NCBI GenBank assembly: GCA_045635745.1
Contig: JAZTWG010000048.1
Coordinates: forward strand, 74,544 to 138,543
Length of the DNA stretch: 64,000 nt
Reading direction: 5' to 3'
Source: SIG78 sp045635745
GTDB lineage: Bacteria > Verrucomicrobiota > Lentisphaeria > Victivallales > Victivallaceae
The position numbers and the translations under genes were made by a program. Shown piece after piece: positions 8,293 through 16,385 of the stretch. Under the pieces are notes generated by a model. It was not told where the DNA came from. It was given only the letters and a program-made list of their open reading frames with translations, and ran no database searches. Positions within the stretch are counted from its first letter, which is position 1. Each line of letters opens with the position of its first letter.

Positions 8293-11115
8293 TTACTGTT
8301 TGCATTTTCCGGCAATGATACCGTATACATCCCGGGCTGCCTCCGGAGCTTCGGCAGCTTGTTTATGCAAATAGTTTTTCATTGCCTGCGGCAGGGCCCC
8401 GGACGGCAGATTTTTCAGTTTTCCGGCAATCGGTCTGGCTTCATCGTATTTACCGTTGCAGAGCAGCGCCACAGCATAAAGCATTTTTTCCCGGTCGGTC
8501 GGTGCATTCTTGAAATTTTTCACTACTTCCAATGCTTGCTTGTTCAGGATTTGCCATACGGCCAGCATCACCTGATATTCGCGATCATCGGGATAGAGTT
8601 TTTTGACTTCCGCCAGATACCATGCGGCCGATGCCATATCATTCTCATTCATAGCATCAGCAACATTGTTGAGCAGAAAATCGCGCGTTGCATGATCGGT
8701 GGAAGAAAAACTGCGCAGGATCTCTTCAAGGTAACTGTCTATACCTATGCCATTGGATTTGGCAAGCATGTAGAATTCGCCGGCTTCCTTGCGCCGTTTT
8801 TCGTCGGCCGAAAGCATCAAAGCCAGCTCATAAGCCGCTTCGGCATTATTCGGAACCAGCTGCAAAACAGCTTTGAAAGTCTTTTCGGCTTCTTTATTGC
8901 TGCCGCTGCGGCTCCATGCCACCGCTTCGGTAAGCAAGGCATCGGCATCCACTCGATTACCGCGCTGTTTTTTGAGTTCTTTCAAAACTTTCAGTGCCTG
9001 ATCGTAATCTTTTCTGCCGATCAGGGCCCGGGCGTAGCTGTTGACCACTATAGAGTCACCGGGAGCCCGTTTTGCGGCGGCTGCAAGCAGTTTGGCCGCA
9101 TCATCTGCTTTATTGAGCTTCAGATAAATATTGCCAAGTCTTACAGCTGCTTCCTGGTGATCACTTTCGCGCGCCAGCACCTGCCGGTAGTTCCAGATTG
9201 CAATCTCCCGGTTACCCCGGCTTTCGGCACTGCGGCCATCGGAAAGCAAATCTTCAATGAGTTCAAGTTCCATATTTTCAACTGCAGCATTTCCGGAACC
9301 TGCACTCATTTTACGTTTGAGTTTTGATATTTCGCTCAGCAGAGAACTGTTTTCTTTTTCATAACGCTTGAGACTTTCTTCCAAGCCGGGAATACGGTTG
9401 AGTGCAGTAAGCACATCTGAATTGCTGGCCTGATTGAAGAGATCAAACTTGGCTTTCAATTCGTCATAAGCTTTCTGCAAAGCAGCCATCTTGCGGAGCT
9501 CCACTTCGGCAGAATGCTGACGCGCTTTCAAATCAATGATCGAAGCCCGGGATTTTTTGATCATCTCCTGCTCTTCCTTGAGATTCCGGCGGAGTTTTTC
9601 GTTGGCTTTCTCGATATTCTGCAATTTAAGATTGCATTCCTGCAAAGCGCGCTGGGCAAGTTCTTTGGCTTTGGTCAGTTTGCCGGTGTTGACCGCATCG
9701 GCATTGAGCCGATCCTGATAACGTTTTTCCAGTTCACGATAACGGTCAGAATAGGTTTTCAGCTCTTTTTCGAGCTTGGATGTACGGTCAAACAAAACGT
9801 TTATTTCATTACTGCTGACCTTTGCGGCATCCTGAAGCTTACGTTCACGCTGACGGAAATTCTGCAATTCGCCATCTCTTACTTTCATCAGGCCACTAAG
9901 CTGGGCAAGTTCATTTTTAAGCGATTTTTCGCTGGCTGTCAGATCGCTTATGGTTTTACGCAGAGTATTTTCCATGCCGCTGCTGCGGCGCAGATCAGCG
10001 ATCTCTTTGCGCAAAAGCTTCATTTCTGCTTCATTAGCAGCGGCCGCAGCATTGCTGACACCTTCGCCGGGGTTATCGCTCAAAAGCTTCATCAGGCGGT
10101 CGATACGCTGATCTTTGCGCTTGAGTTCACTTTCGAGCAGCTGGAGTTTTTCCTGCAGCTCTTTATCTGCGCCGGGAGCAGCAGCAAGCTGATTGCGCTG
10201 AAGTTCCATATTGCGCTGGATACGGCGTTTTTCGTTGGCAGCCTGCTGAAGTTCATCGCGCAATTTCAACACTTCGGTACGGCTTTTGGAGTAATCCTGA
10301 TCGCGGGTGCGGAGGGTTTCTTCCAGCTGCTGAATGCGTTTCAAAGCTTCATCGTTAGCCATTTTCAGACTCATGATCTGATCTTCATAGCGGGTACGGT
10401 CAGCAGTATTGGCGCGTTCCCGGGCATTTTTGTACTGTACTTCCAGCAAAGAGTATTTTTCCTGCAGCAAACGATAGTCGCGCAATATGCCGTCGATATC
10501 GCGGCTGCGGACCTCGCTCTGCTGAAGTTTTATCTGCAACTGATCTATTTCCATAAGCGCATTACGCAGTTTCCGGCGGTATTGATCGATCTCGGACTGC
10601 ATTTCTATGTAGAGCCGGTTGGAAGCGTTGGGATCAGCCATTGAATAACTGCCGCTGTAAACCGGACGATTTTCCGGCACATACGCTCCCGGCGCGGAAT
10701 AAGCCGGCACCCGGTGTTCTGCCGGCACATGCGTTACCGGGCGCTGAACCGTTTGCGGCGGATAAACTTCCGGCCGGGAAGTTGGGATTTGAACTTTCGG
10801 AGATTTGGGTGCTACAATCTTTTTCAAAGCCTTTATCTCGTTATCGCACAGCCGGATACGCCCCTGCACAACGGATTTGTTCCATTGCGGGAAATTGCTG
10901 CTGACGGCATTGAAATACTCCCGGCTGCGGGTGAAATTTTCCAAGGCAGCTTCCACTTGATTATTTTCTTTGGCGGCCGTGGCTTTGTCGTAATACTCGT
11001 AGCCCTTGCGCCACCCCACCCAGGGTGAACTATCCAATGTTTCGCTTGCCGCGGCCGGCAGGATCGCCAGCACCGTGGCCGCAGTCAACAGAAATTTCAC
11101 AACTCTTTCTTTCAT
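8293..11115 (-). CDS. Secreted coiled-coil and TPR repeat protein
   Basis: A 940-residue protein with an N-terminal signal peptide (hydrophobic TAATVLAILPAAASE), a proline-rich linker (about 115-160), a very long heptad-rich coiled coil (about 165-610, dense in Glu/Lys/Leu/Gln) and a C-terminal block of tetratricopeptide repeats (about 620-900). It is expected in the periplasm or anchored at the envelope as a scaffold; no enzyme motif is seen. The start at 11115 has AGGTGG upstream, and its ATG overlaps the hflX stop by one base (TAATG), so it is translated with hflX. Similar TPR/coiled-coil proteins act in envelope assembly or gliding systems, but no specific function can be assigned. Confidence 0.85.
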   Translation of the reverse strand: MKERVVKFLLTAATVLAILPAAASETLDSSPWVGWRKGYEYYDKATAAKENNQVEAALENFTRSREYFNAVSSNFPQWNKSVVQGRIRLCDNEIKALKKIVAPKSPKVQIPTSRPEVYPPQTVQRPVTHVPAEHRVPAYSAPGAYVPENRPVYSGSYSMADPNASNRLYIEMQSEIDQYRRKLRNALMEIDQLQIKLQQSEVRSRDIDGILRDYRLLQEKYSLLEVQYKNARERANTADRTRYEDQIMSLKMANDEALKRIQQLEETLRTRDQDYSKSRTEVLKLRDELQQAANEKRRIQRNMELQRNQLAAAPGADKELQEKLQLLESELKRKDQRIDRLMKLLSDNPGEGVSNAAAAANEAEMKLLRKEIADLRRSSGMENTLRKTISDLTASEKSLKNELAQLSGLMKVRDGELQNFRQRERKLQDAAKVSSNEINVLFDRTSKLEKELKTYSDRYRELEKRYQDRLNADAVNTGKLTKAKELAQRALQECNLKLQNIEKANEKLRRNLKEEQEMIKKSRASIIDLKARQHSAEVELRKMAALQKAYDELKAKFDLFNQASNSDVLTALNRIPGLEESLKRYEKENSSLLSEISKLKRKMSAGSGNAAVENMELELIEDLLSDGRSAESRGNREIAIWNYRQVLARESDHQEAAVRLGNIYLKLNKADDAAKLLAAAAKRAPGDSIVVNSYARALIGRKDYDQALKVLKELKKQRGNRVDADALLTEAVAWSRSGSNKEAEKTFKAVLQLVPNNAEAAYELALMLSADEKRRKEAGEFYMLAKSNGIGIDSYLEEILRSFSSTDHATRDFLLNNVADAMNENDMASAAWYLAEVKKLYPDDREYQVMLAVWQILNKQALEVVKNFKNAPTDREKMLYAVALLCNGKYDEARPIAGKLKNLPSGALPQAMKNYLHKQAAEAPEAARDVYGIIAGKCKQ

Positions 11116-12434
11116 TACACCACCTGAAAATCTTTGAATTTTTCCCGGTAAAAGGCATTGCAGCTTATTGTCATAACTGCATTGCCGCAATCATCGTAAT
11201 CACTGGCCAGCACCGTGGTTTTACGATGCGCCAGCGCCGCCAGATCGGAGCGCTCCGGCGGAATAATCAGCTTCATTACCCGGGAGTGTTCACTTGCCAG
11301 CTGCGACACCGTACTTAAAAGAGTTTCCACACCCTCTCCGGTTGCCGCCGAAATAAATATGCCGTTGGCGAAAAGACTTCTCGCCCGGATCAGCGCCAGC
11401 TCATCATGCGGGCGGTCGATCTTATTGAACACCACCAGTATTTTATCTGTATCGGCGCCCAATTCTTTAAGCACCGATAAAGTCGTATCCCAATGCTCAT
11501 CGATCTCGGGGCTTGAGAGATCCAGCACCAGTATAAGAAAATCCGCCAGCACCGCTTCTTCCAGCGTGGACTTGAATGCCTCCACCAGATCATGCGGCAG
11601 TTTGCGGACAAATCCTACCGTGTCGGTCAGCAGCACGGTCTGCTTATCCGGCAGCACAACCTTTCTGGTCATCGGATCAAGCGTGGCAAAAAGTTTATCT
11701 TCTGCCATAACTTCCCGGCCGGACAACAGCTTTAAAAGTGATGATTTTCCGGCATTGGTATAGCCTACGATCGCCCCGTGCGGCACATCGTGACGTTCAC
11801 GCAGTTTCCGTCCGGTGGCTCGCTGCTTGCGTACTTCGGCCAGCTCCTGTTCCAGCCGGGATATACGCATTTTTATCTGCCGCCGGTCAAGTTCGATCTG
11901 GCTTTCGCCCTCCCCTTTGGCATTGACCGCCCCGCCCCGCTGACGGGAAAAGTGACTCCACGCCCCCGCCAGCCGCGGCAGCTGATAACGCCAGCGAGCC
12001 AATTCCACCTGCAGCACCGCTTCGCGGGTGTTGGCCCGGTCGGCAAAAATATCAAGAATAACTTCCTGCCGGTCGATAACGCACAAATTGCGGCAAAGCC
12101 GTGACCAATTGCGCTGCTGGGTGGGTGTTATTTCCATGTCAAACACCAGCACATCGGCCTTGGCTTCTTCCGCCATAAGAGCAATTTCTTCTGCCTTGCC
12201 GGTGCCGACAAAATATTGCGGATGCGGAGCACCTTTGAGCTTGACCGCAGCTCTGCCTACAACTTCTATATCCAGATTTTTCAAAAGCTCTGCAAGTTCA
12301 TCCAAATGAGCATGCACTCTCCCGGGGTCGTCATTGACCATAAGAGTTCCGACAATGAATGCTCTCTCCACTCGCTTGCGCGCTTCTTCTGCAACTTCGA
12401 TCACGTTATTTTCCCGATAAAAAAACTTCTTCAC
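11115..12434 (-). CDS. hflX: GTPase HflX, ribosome-splitting factor
   Basis: A 439-residue GTPase of normal family length. The N-terminal HflX domain has the glycine-rich YFVGTGKAEEI (75-85), a helical linker region follows (170-215, including GGAVNAKGEGESQIELD), then the G domain with P-loop GYTNAGKSS (224-232), DTVGF (271-275, G3) and NKID (337-340, G4). HflX binds the 50S subunit and splits stalled 70S ribosomes, particularly after heat shock. The gene heads a two-gene unit with the coiled-coil/TPR protein, an unusual pairing. Confidence 0.95.
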   Translation of the reverse strand: MKKFFYRENNVIEVAEEARKRVERAFIVGTLMVNDDPGRVHAHLDELAELLKNLDIEVVGRAAVKLKGAPHPQYFVGTGKAEEIALMAEEAKADVLVFDMEITPTQQRNWSRLCRNLCVIDRQEVILDIFADRANTREAVLQVELARWRYQLPRLAGAWSHFSRQRGGAVNAKGEGESQIELDRRQIKMRISRLEQELAEVRKQRATGRKLRERHDVPHGAIVGYTNAGKSSLLKLLSGREVMAEDKLFATLDPMTRKVVLPDKQTVLLTDTVGFVRKLPHDLVEAFKSTLEEAVLADFLILVLDLSSPEIDEHWDTTLSVLKELGADTDKILVVFNKIDRPHDELALIRARSLFANGIFISAATGEGVETLLSTVSQLASEHSRVMKLIIPPERSDLAALAHRKTTVLASDYDDCGNAVMTISCNAFYREKFKDFQVV

Positions 12435-12549
12435 TCTATTACTATAATATTAAACTTGCAATTTTGCCTGTTCTGAAACGATTTTTTTACATTTTTAACT
12501 GGGCAACATGTAAAAAAGTATGATAAAATACTGTTTTTAACTTGAATTA

Positions 12550-12579
12550 TTGATTTTGACTTGGTATATTTTCTATAAT
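12550..12579 (+). promoter_or_regulatory. Probable promoter of the amidohydrolase gene
   Basis: TTGATT, an 18-base spacer and a consensus TATAAT lie 28 bases before the ATG at 12608. An overlapping alternative (TTGAAT, 17, TATATT) is also present. An AAAGAGG ribosome binding site follows. Confidence 0.5.
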
Positions 12580-12607
12580 CAAATAAAAATTCAATAAAGA
12601 GGCAGCA

Positions 12608-13516
12608 ATGTTTATTGATATACATACCCATATAACCTATCCGGATTTTCCTGAATTTGCCGCCGGCATATTGGACCGCCCGCCGTTTACCGAAGAGATT
12701 CTGCTCAAACGCATGGATATGGAAGGCATTGAAAAATCAGTAGTTCTGCCGCTGATCAATCCGGAAGTGCTCGACCGTTACGGCTGTGCCGGCAATCAGG
12801 ATGTATTGCGGGCGTGTCGGCGCCACAGCGACCGGTTGATACCATTCTGCGCCGTGGACCCGCGCTCAATGCTGATCAGGGGAGAAAAAGGTGCACGCGG
12901 CAGCATGTATAATCTGCTGAAGATCTATAAAGAACTCGGCTGCAAAGGCATCGGTGAAGTTTGCGGTTCCATTCCCATCGACGATCCGCGCTACGGCATC
13001 ATCTACGAAGCCGCCGGAGAACTGGATATGCCGCTGATATTCCACATCCAGCGCCCCGGCGGGCACACCTATGGAGCGACCGATGAATTTCACCTGCCCG
13101 GATTTGAAAAAATGCTCGCGCAATACCCCGATACAGTATTTATCGGTCACTCCATGGCCTTCTGGAGCGAAATTTCCGGAGATGTGACCGAAGCCGACCG
13201 GGAAAAATATCTGAAAAGCGCTTACGGCAGGAAAGGCCGGCTTTGGGAGCTTTTTTCCCGTTACCCCAATCTGCGCGGCGATATTTCTGCCGGCAGCGGG
13301 GCATACGCTTTGAGCTGCGATCCGGTGCATGGGGCTGAATTCATGGAAAAATTTCAGGATCAGCTCTATTTCGGCACCGACCGCTTCAGCAGTATCGACG
13401 AGCCGATTCCGCCGCAAAAACCTTTGATGGATCAATGGCTGAATGAAGGTCTTATATCGCAGCAGACCTATGAAAAAATATCGCATAAAAATGCTGAAAA
13501 GCTTTTGAACATTTAA
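12608..13516 (+). CDS. Amidohydrolase-family (Amidohydro_2) TIM-barrel protein
   Basis: A 302-residue cytosolic metal-dependent hydrolase or decarboxylase of the PF04909 type. It has the opening metal motif FIDIHTHITYPDF (HxH at about residues 6-8), a central IFHIQRPGGH, FIGHSMAFW as the second histidine block, and FGTDRFSS with the conserved Asp near the C-terminus; all four metal/catalytic positions look intact. Family members decarboxylate or hydrolyse aromatic acids, lactones or uronate derivatives; the substrate is not evident here. It is followed after 40 bases by an oxidoreductase, with which it probably forms an operon closed by a strong terminator. Confidence 0.82.
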   Translation: MFIDIHTHITYPDFPEFAAGILDRPPFTEEILLKRMDMEGIEKSVVLPLINPEVLDRYGCAGNQDVLRACRRHSDRLIPFCAVDPRSMLIRGEKGARGSMYNLLKIYKELGCKGIGEVCGSIPIDDPRYGIIYEAAGELDMPLIFHIQRPGGHTYGATDEFHLPGFEKMLAQYPDTVFIGHSMAFWSEISGDVTEADREKYLKSAYGRKGRLWELFSRYPNLRGDISAGSGAYALSCDPVHGAEFMEKFQDQLYFGTDRFSSIDEPIPPQKPLMDQWLNEGLISQQTYEKISHKNAEKLLNI

Positions 13517-13556
13517 CAGAAAAACATTTTTCAACCATAATCGAAAGGATAAAAAA

Positions 13557-14459
13557 ATGGCTGAACTCAAAGTCGGTATGATCGGGTTGGATACCTCGCA
13601 TGTATCTGCATTCGTAAAATTGCTCAACGACCCCACCAACGAATTTCACGTTCCGGGCGTGCGGGTAGTTAAGGCGTTCCCGGGCGGCAGCACCAAGTTT
13701 TCTTCGAGCATCAACCGCGTGGAAGGTTTTACCAACGAACTGCGCGAAAAAGGCATTGAAATCGTTGACAGCATCGAAGCGCTGGCCGGTCTTGATGCGT
13801 ATTTTCTGGAAAGCGTCGATGGCGACCAGCACCTTGAACAGTTCAAAGTGCTCGCCAACTTCGGCAAACCTGTTTATATTGATAAACCTTTGGCTTGCAA
13901 CTATGACGATGCCAAAGCTATCGTGGAACTGGCAAAAGCGAAAAATGTGCCGCTGATGAGCTGCTCGAGCTTGCGCTGGGCGCTGGGAATCTGCGACCTC
14001 AAGCAGGAAGAAGACACCCAGGTTTTTGCCTGTCAGGCATTCGGACCCATGAACCTGCTCGATGACTATCGCGACTATTTCTGGTACGGCATCCACTCCA
14101 CGGAAATCCTCTTTGCCATGATGGGCAAAGGTCTTGAATCCGTACAGGTGATCCCCACTGAACACGCTGATTTGCTCTTCGGCCGCTGGGCCGATGGCCG
14201 AATCGGCTCGATCCTCGGCAACCGCAACGGTGTCTGGGAATTCGGCTGCACCATCACTACCAACGTGCATCAGCGTCAGGCAGTGGCTTCGGGCGCTATT
14301 CCCTATTACAGCATGATGCTCAAGCAGATCGTGCCCTTCTTCCAGTCCGGCAAGAGCCCGATCGATATTGAAGAAACTCTCAATATCATTGCATTCCTCG
14401 AAGCTGCCAGCCGCAGCCGCGCCGCCGGCGGGGCACTCATAAAGATCGCCGACCTCTGA
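13557..14459 (+). CDS. Gfo/Idh/MocA-family oxidoreductase
   Basis: A 300-residue NAD(P)-dependent dehydrogenase-like protein. The N-terminal Rossmann segment starts KVGMIGLDTSH, a divergent nucleotide loop in place of GxGxxG. The Lys-Pro active-site motif is present as PVYIDKPLACN (about 101-111), and the C-terminal alpha/beta domain includes YGIHSTEILFAMMG, whose His is the usual catalytic position. The family oxidises or reduces sugars, cyclitols and sugar acids. The first loop, with Asp and Ser-His where glycines are usual, suggests altered cofactor contacts or a non-classical reaction. AAAGGA lies 9 bases before the ATG. Confidence 0.82.
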   Translation: MAELKVGMIGLDTSHVSAFVKLLNDPTNEFHVPGVRVVKAFPGGSTKFSSSINRVEGFTNELREKGIEIVDSIEALAGLDAYFLESVDGDQHLEQFKVLANFGKPVYIDKPLACNYDDAKAIVELAKAKNVPLMSCSSLRWALGICDLKQEEDTQVFACQAFGPMNLLDDYRDYFWYGIHSTEILFAMMGKGLESVQVIPTEHADLLFGRWADGRIGSILGNRNGVWEFGCTITTNVHQRQAVASGAIPYYSMMLKQIVPFFQSGKSPIDIEETLNIIAFLEAASRSRAAGGALIKIADL

Positions 14460-14502
14460 AACGTATCTGTTGATTAAGTAAACCACATAAGTGGTGTATA
14501 AA

Positions 14503-14537
14503 AAGCTGCTGCAGAATCACTCTGCAGCAGCTTTTTT
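14503..14537 (+). terminator. Strong bidirectional intrinsic terminator
   Basis: A perfect 13-base stem (14503-14515 with 14521-14533) and a 5-base loop are followed by a T run, with an A run on the left side. It can end the plus-strand oxidoreductase transcript and also the convergent D-lyxose isomerase transcript. Confidence 0.9.
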
Positions 14538-14590
14538 ACATGTATAAAGCCGTACCCCCTGTACCGGGACAACCGGGCACAAAACTTCAC

Positions 14591-15262
14591 TCAATAATCC
14601 ATTACGGTACGGCGGTAGATGGGTTCATCTTCTTCCACGCCGGGGAAGCGCAGCTGCGGCTCATAAAAGATATTGTCGGTATGATCGTCGTTTACGCTTG
14701 AGACCTCGCCGATCATAACATCGTCGCTGTCGTCGGCATAAAACTGGTGGAACACATTGGGAGTAAGGGTCAGACTTTCGCCCGGATCAAGCACCACCTT
14801 GCCGCCGGCGGGTACGGTAATTTTGCGGCCGTCACGCACCAGATTTACCGGAGTATCGTCAAGCTCGCAAGTATCACCTCTGCGGTTGTAAAGTTCAAAA
14901 ACAAGCTTGCCGCCGGCGCGGTTGATTATATCTTCGGTCTTGAGTGCGTGGCAATGCATCAGAGTCATCTGATTGCGGCGCGAAATCATAATCTTTTCGG
15001 CGTATTTTTTGGTGTAGACCGGCGAATTATTCACCCCGTTGCGGATAGTGAAAAGCAAAAGACCGTATTTTCTGAAATCATTTCTGCCGAAATCAGTTAT
15101 ATCCCACCCCAAGCCGCAATCAAATATTTCGGCAATCTCGTCCTGATTCTGATGCGCCCAATCTTCCTTGCTCCAGGTGGCAAATTTGGGAAGTTTGAAA
15201 TTATGCCGGGCAAAAAACTCCTCGGCGGCTCGAATTTCGCGATTTATTTCGGAACGTTTCAT
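14591..15262 (-). CDS. D-lyxose isomerase family protein
   Basis: A 223-residue cupin of the D-lyxose ketol-isomerase family (PF07385). It shows LGWDITDFGRNDFRKYGLL, a metal-binding block MTLMHCHALKTEDIIN with two His and a Glu, LVFELYNR, LTPNVFHQFYAD with the third His, and the closing EVSSVNDDHTDN; length and order match the family. The enzyme interconverts D-lyxose and D-xylulose, and some members accept D-mannose/D-fructose. I chose the ATG at 15262 because AAAGGA lies just before it; an upstream GTG at 15277 lacks one. It follows a class II aldolase by 15 bases, so the pair probably handles one sugar route; no kinase gene is adjacent. Confidence 0.9.
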   Translation of the reverse strand: MKRSEINREIRAAEEFFARHNFKLPKFATWSKEDWAHQNQDEIAEIFDCGLGWDITDFGRNDFRKYGLLLFTIRNGVNNSPVYTKKYAEKIMISRRNQMTLMHCHALKTEDIINRAGGKLVFELYNRRGDTCELDDTPVNLVRDGRKITVPAGGKVVLDPGESLTLTPNVFHQFYADDSDDVMIGEVSSVNDDHTDNIFYEPQLRFPGVEEDEPIYRRTVMDY

Positions 15263-15277
15263 GGCATTTCCTTTCAC

Positions 15278-16120
15278 TTATTTTCCACAGCGGAAAAGCT
15301 TGATCATTTCTTCAGTTTTAGCCGCCACAGCTTCCACCGCCGGGCGGTAGAAATTCCCCGGAACCGAAGGTGTGAGAACATTTTTGGCTTCATCAATAGC
15401 ATTGAGCATAGCTTTGTTTATATCAGTACAGATATTGATCTTGGCAATGCCCAGTTTGATCGCTTTCTGCAGCAAATCGGCCGGAGTTCCAGATCCGCCA
15501 TGCAATACCAGCGGCACATCCACAGCATTGGCGATCTCCTGCAAGCGGTCGAGCCGCAGTTCCGGCTTGCCCTTGTAATCGCCGTGAACCGTGCCGATAG
15601 CCACCGCAAGGCAGTTGATCCCGGTGCGTTCCACAAACTCTGCGGCTTCAGACGGAACAGTCAGCACCGATTCGGTTGCCGCCCCACCATCACCACCTCC
15701 GCCAACATGTCCGAGTTCGGCTTCGCACGAAGCGTTATATTCGCGGGCGATAGCAGCAGCTTGAGCTGAAAGTGCAATATTATCTTCAAACTTCAACGTG
15801 GAAGCATCAAGCATGACCGAAGTAAAACCGGCGGCAAGGCATTCCTGCACATGTTCAATGGTGCTGCCGTGATCCAGATGCAAAGCTGCGGATATATCAT
15901 ACTTTTTCACATAAAAACCGGCAATATCCGCCAGAGCATCTGCTCCGCCCATAAGGTTGTATTCCACCGGGCTGGCTTGCAGAATAACCGGGAAACGGCA
16001 TTTGGCAGCAGCCATACAGACGGCGCTGATATTCAAACTGTCCCAGCACTCAAAAGCACCCAAAGCGGCGCCCTGTTTGCGGGCGGCGATCATAAGTTCA
16101 TCCATACGTAACAGAGGCAT
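15278..16120 (-). CDS. Class II (FbaA/GatY-type) ketose-bisphosphate aldolase family protein
   Basis: A 280-residue zinc aldolase-like protein. Conserved blocks are ALHLDHGSTIEHVQ (catalytic Asp and first Zn His), SVMLDAST, CEAELGHVGGG, AVAIGTVHGDYKGKP (second Zn His), LVLHGGSG (third Zn His) and KINICTDIN for phosphate binding. Members cleave fructose- or tagatose-1,6-bisphosphate or related ketose phosphates to dihydroxyacetone phosphate and an aldehyde. AGGAGAG precedes the ATG by 7 bases. Sitting upstream of a lyxose isomerase suggests a pentose or deoxy-sugar phosphate as substrate, which is inference. Confidence 0.88.
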   Translation of the reverse strand: MPLLRMDELMIAARKQGAALGAFECWDSLNISAVCMAAAKCRFPVILQASPVEYNLMGGADALADIAGFYVKKYDISAALHLDHGSTIEHVQECLAAGFTSVMLDASTLKFEDNIALSAQAAAIAREYNASCEAELGHVGGGGDGGAATESVLTVPSEAAEFVERTGINCLAVAIGTVHGDYKGKPELRLDRLQEIANAVDVPLVLHGGSGTPADLLQKAIKLGIAKINICTDINKAMLNAIDEAKNVLTPSVPGNFYRPAVEAVAAKTEEMIKLFRCGK

Positions 16121-16160
16121 AAGTTCTCTCCTGATATTTTAAGTTTTTCACGTCTTCAAT

Positions 16161-16188
16161 AATATACAGTTACTATTTTTTTTTGCAA
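16161..16188 (-). promoter_or_regulatory. Probable promoter of the aldolase/lyxose isomerase operon
   Basis: On the minus strand, TTGCAA, a 16-base A-rich spacer and TATATT lie about 40 bases before the aldolase ATG. Confidence 0.45.
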
Positions 16189-16326
16189 CTGAAAGAGTGA
16201 TGTTTCAGCGTAATAAATCCATGGCATCCCTGCCGGGCGCCGCTGCTGCCAAATCAATGGTGTTCTGATTAAGTTTTTATACTCGGTTGATGGGAAAAAA
16301 ACTGTATCACTGCTTGCAATTTGCGT

Positions 16327-16356
16327 TTGCGCGTGTAAATTAACCTCTGTTATATT
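16327..16356 (+). promoter_or_regulatory. Probable promoter of the six-hairpin glycosidase gene
   Basis: TTGCGC, an 18-base spacer and TATATT lie 29 bases before the start codon, with AAGGAG at 16367-16372. It shares the divergent region with the aldolase promoter, so the two units may be co-regulated. Confidence 0.4.
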
Positions 16357-16385
16357 TTCAATGAACAAGGAGCTGATGGATTTTT

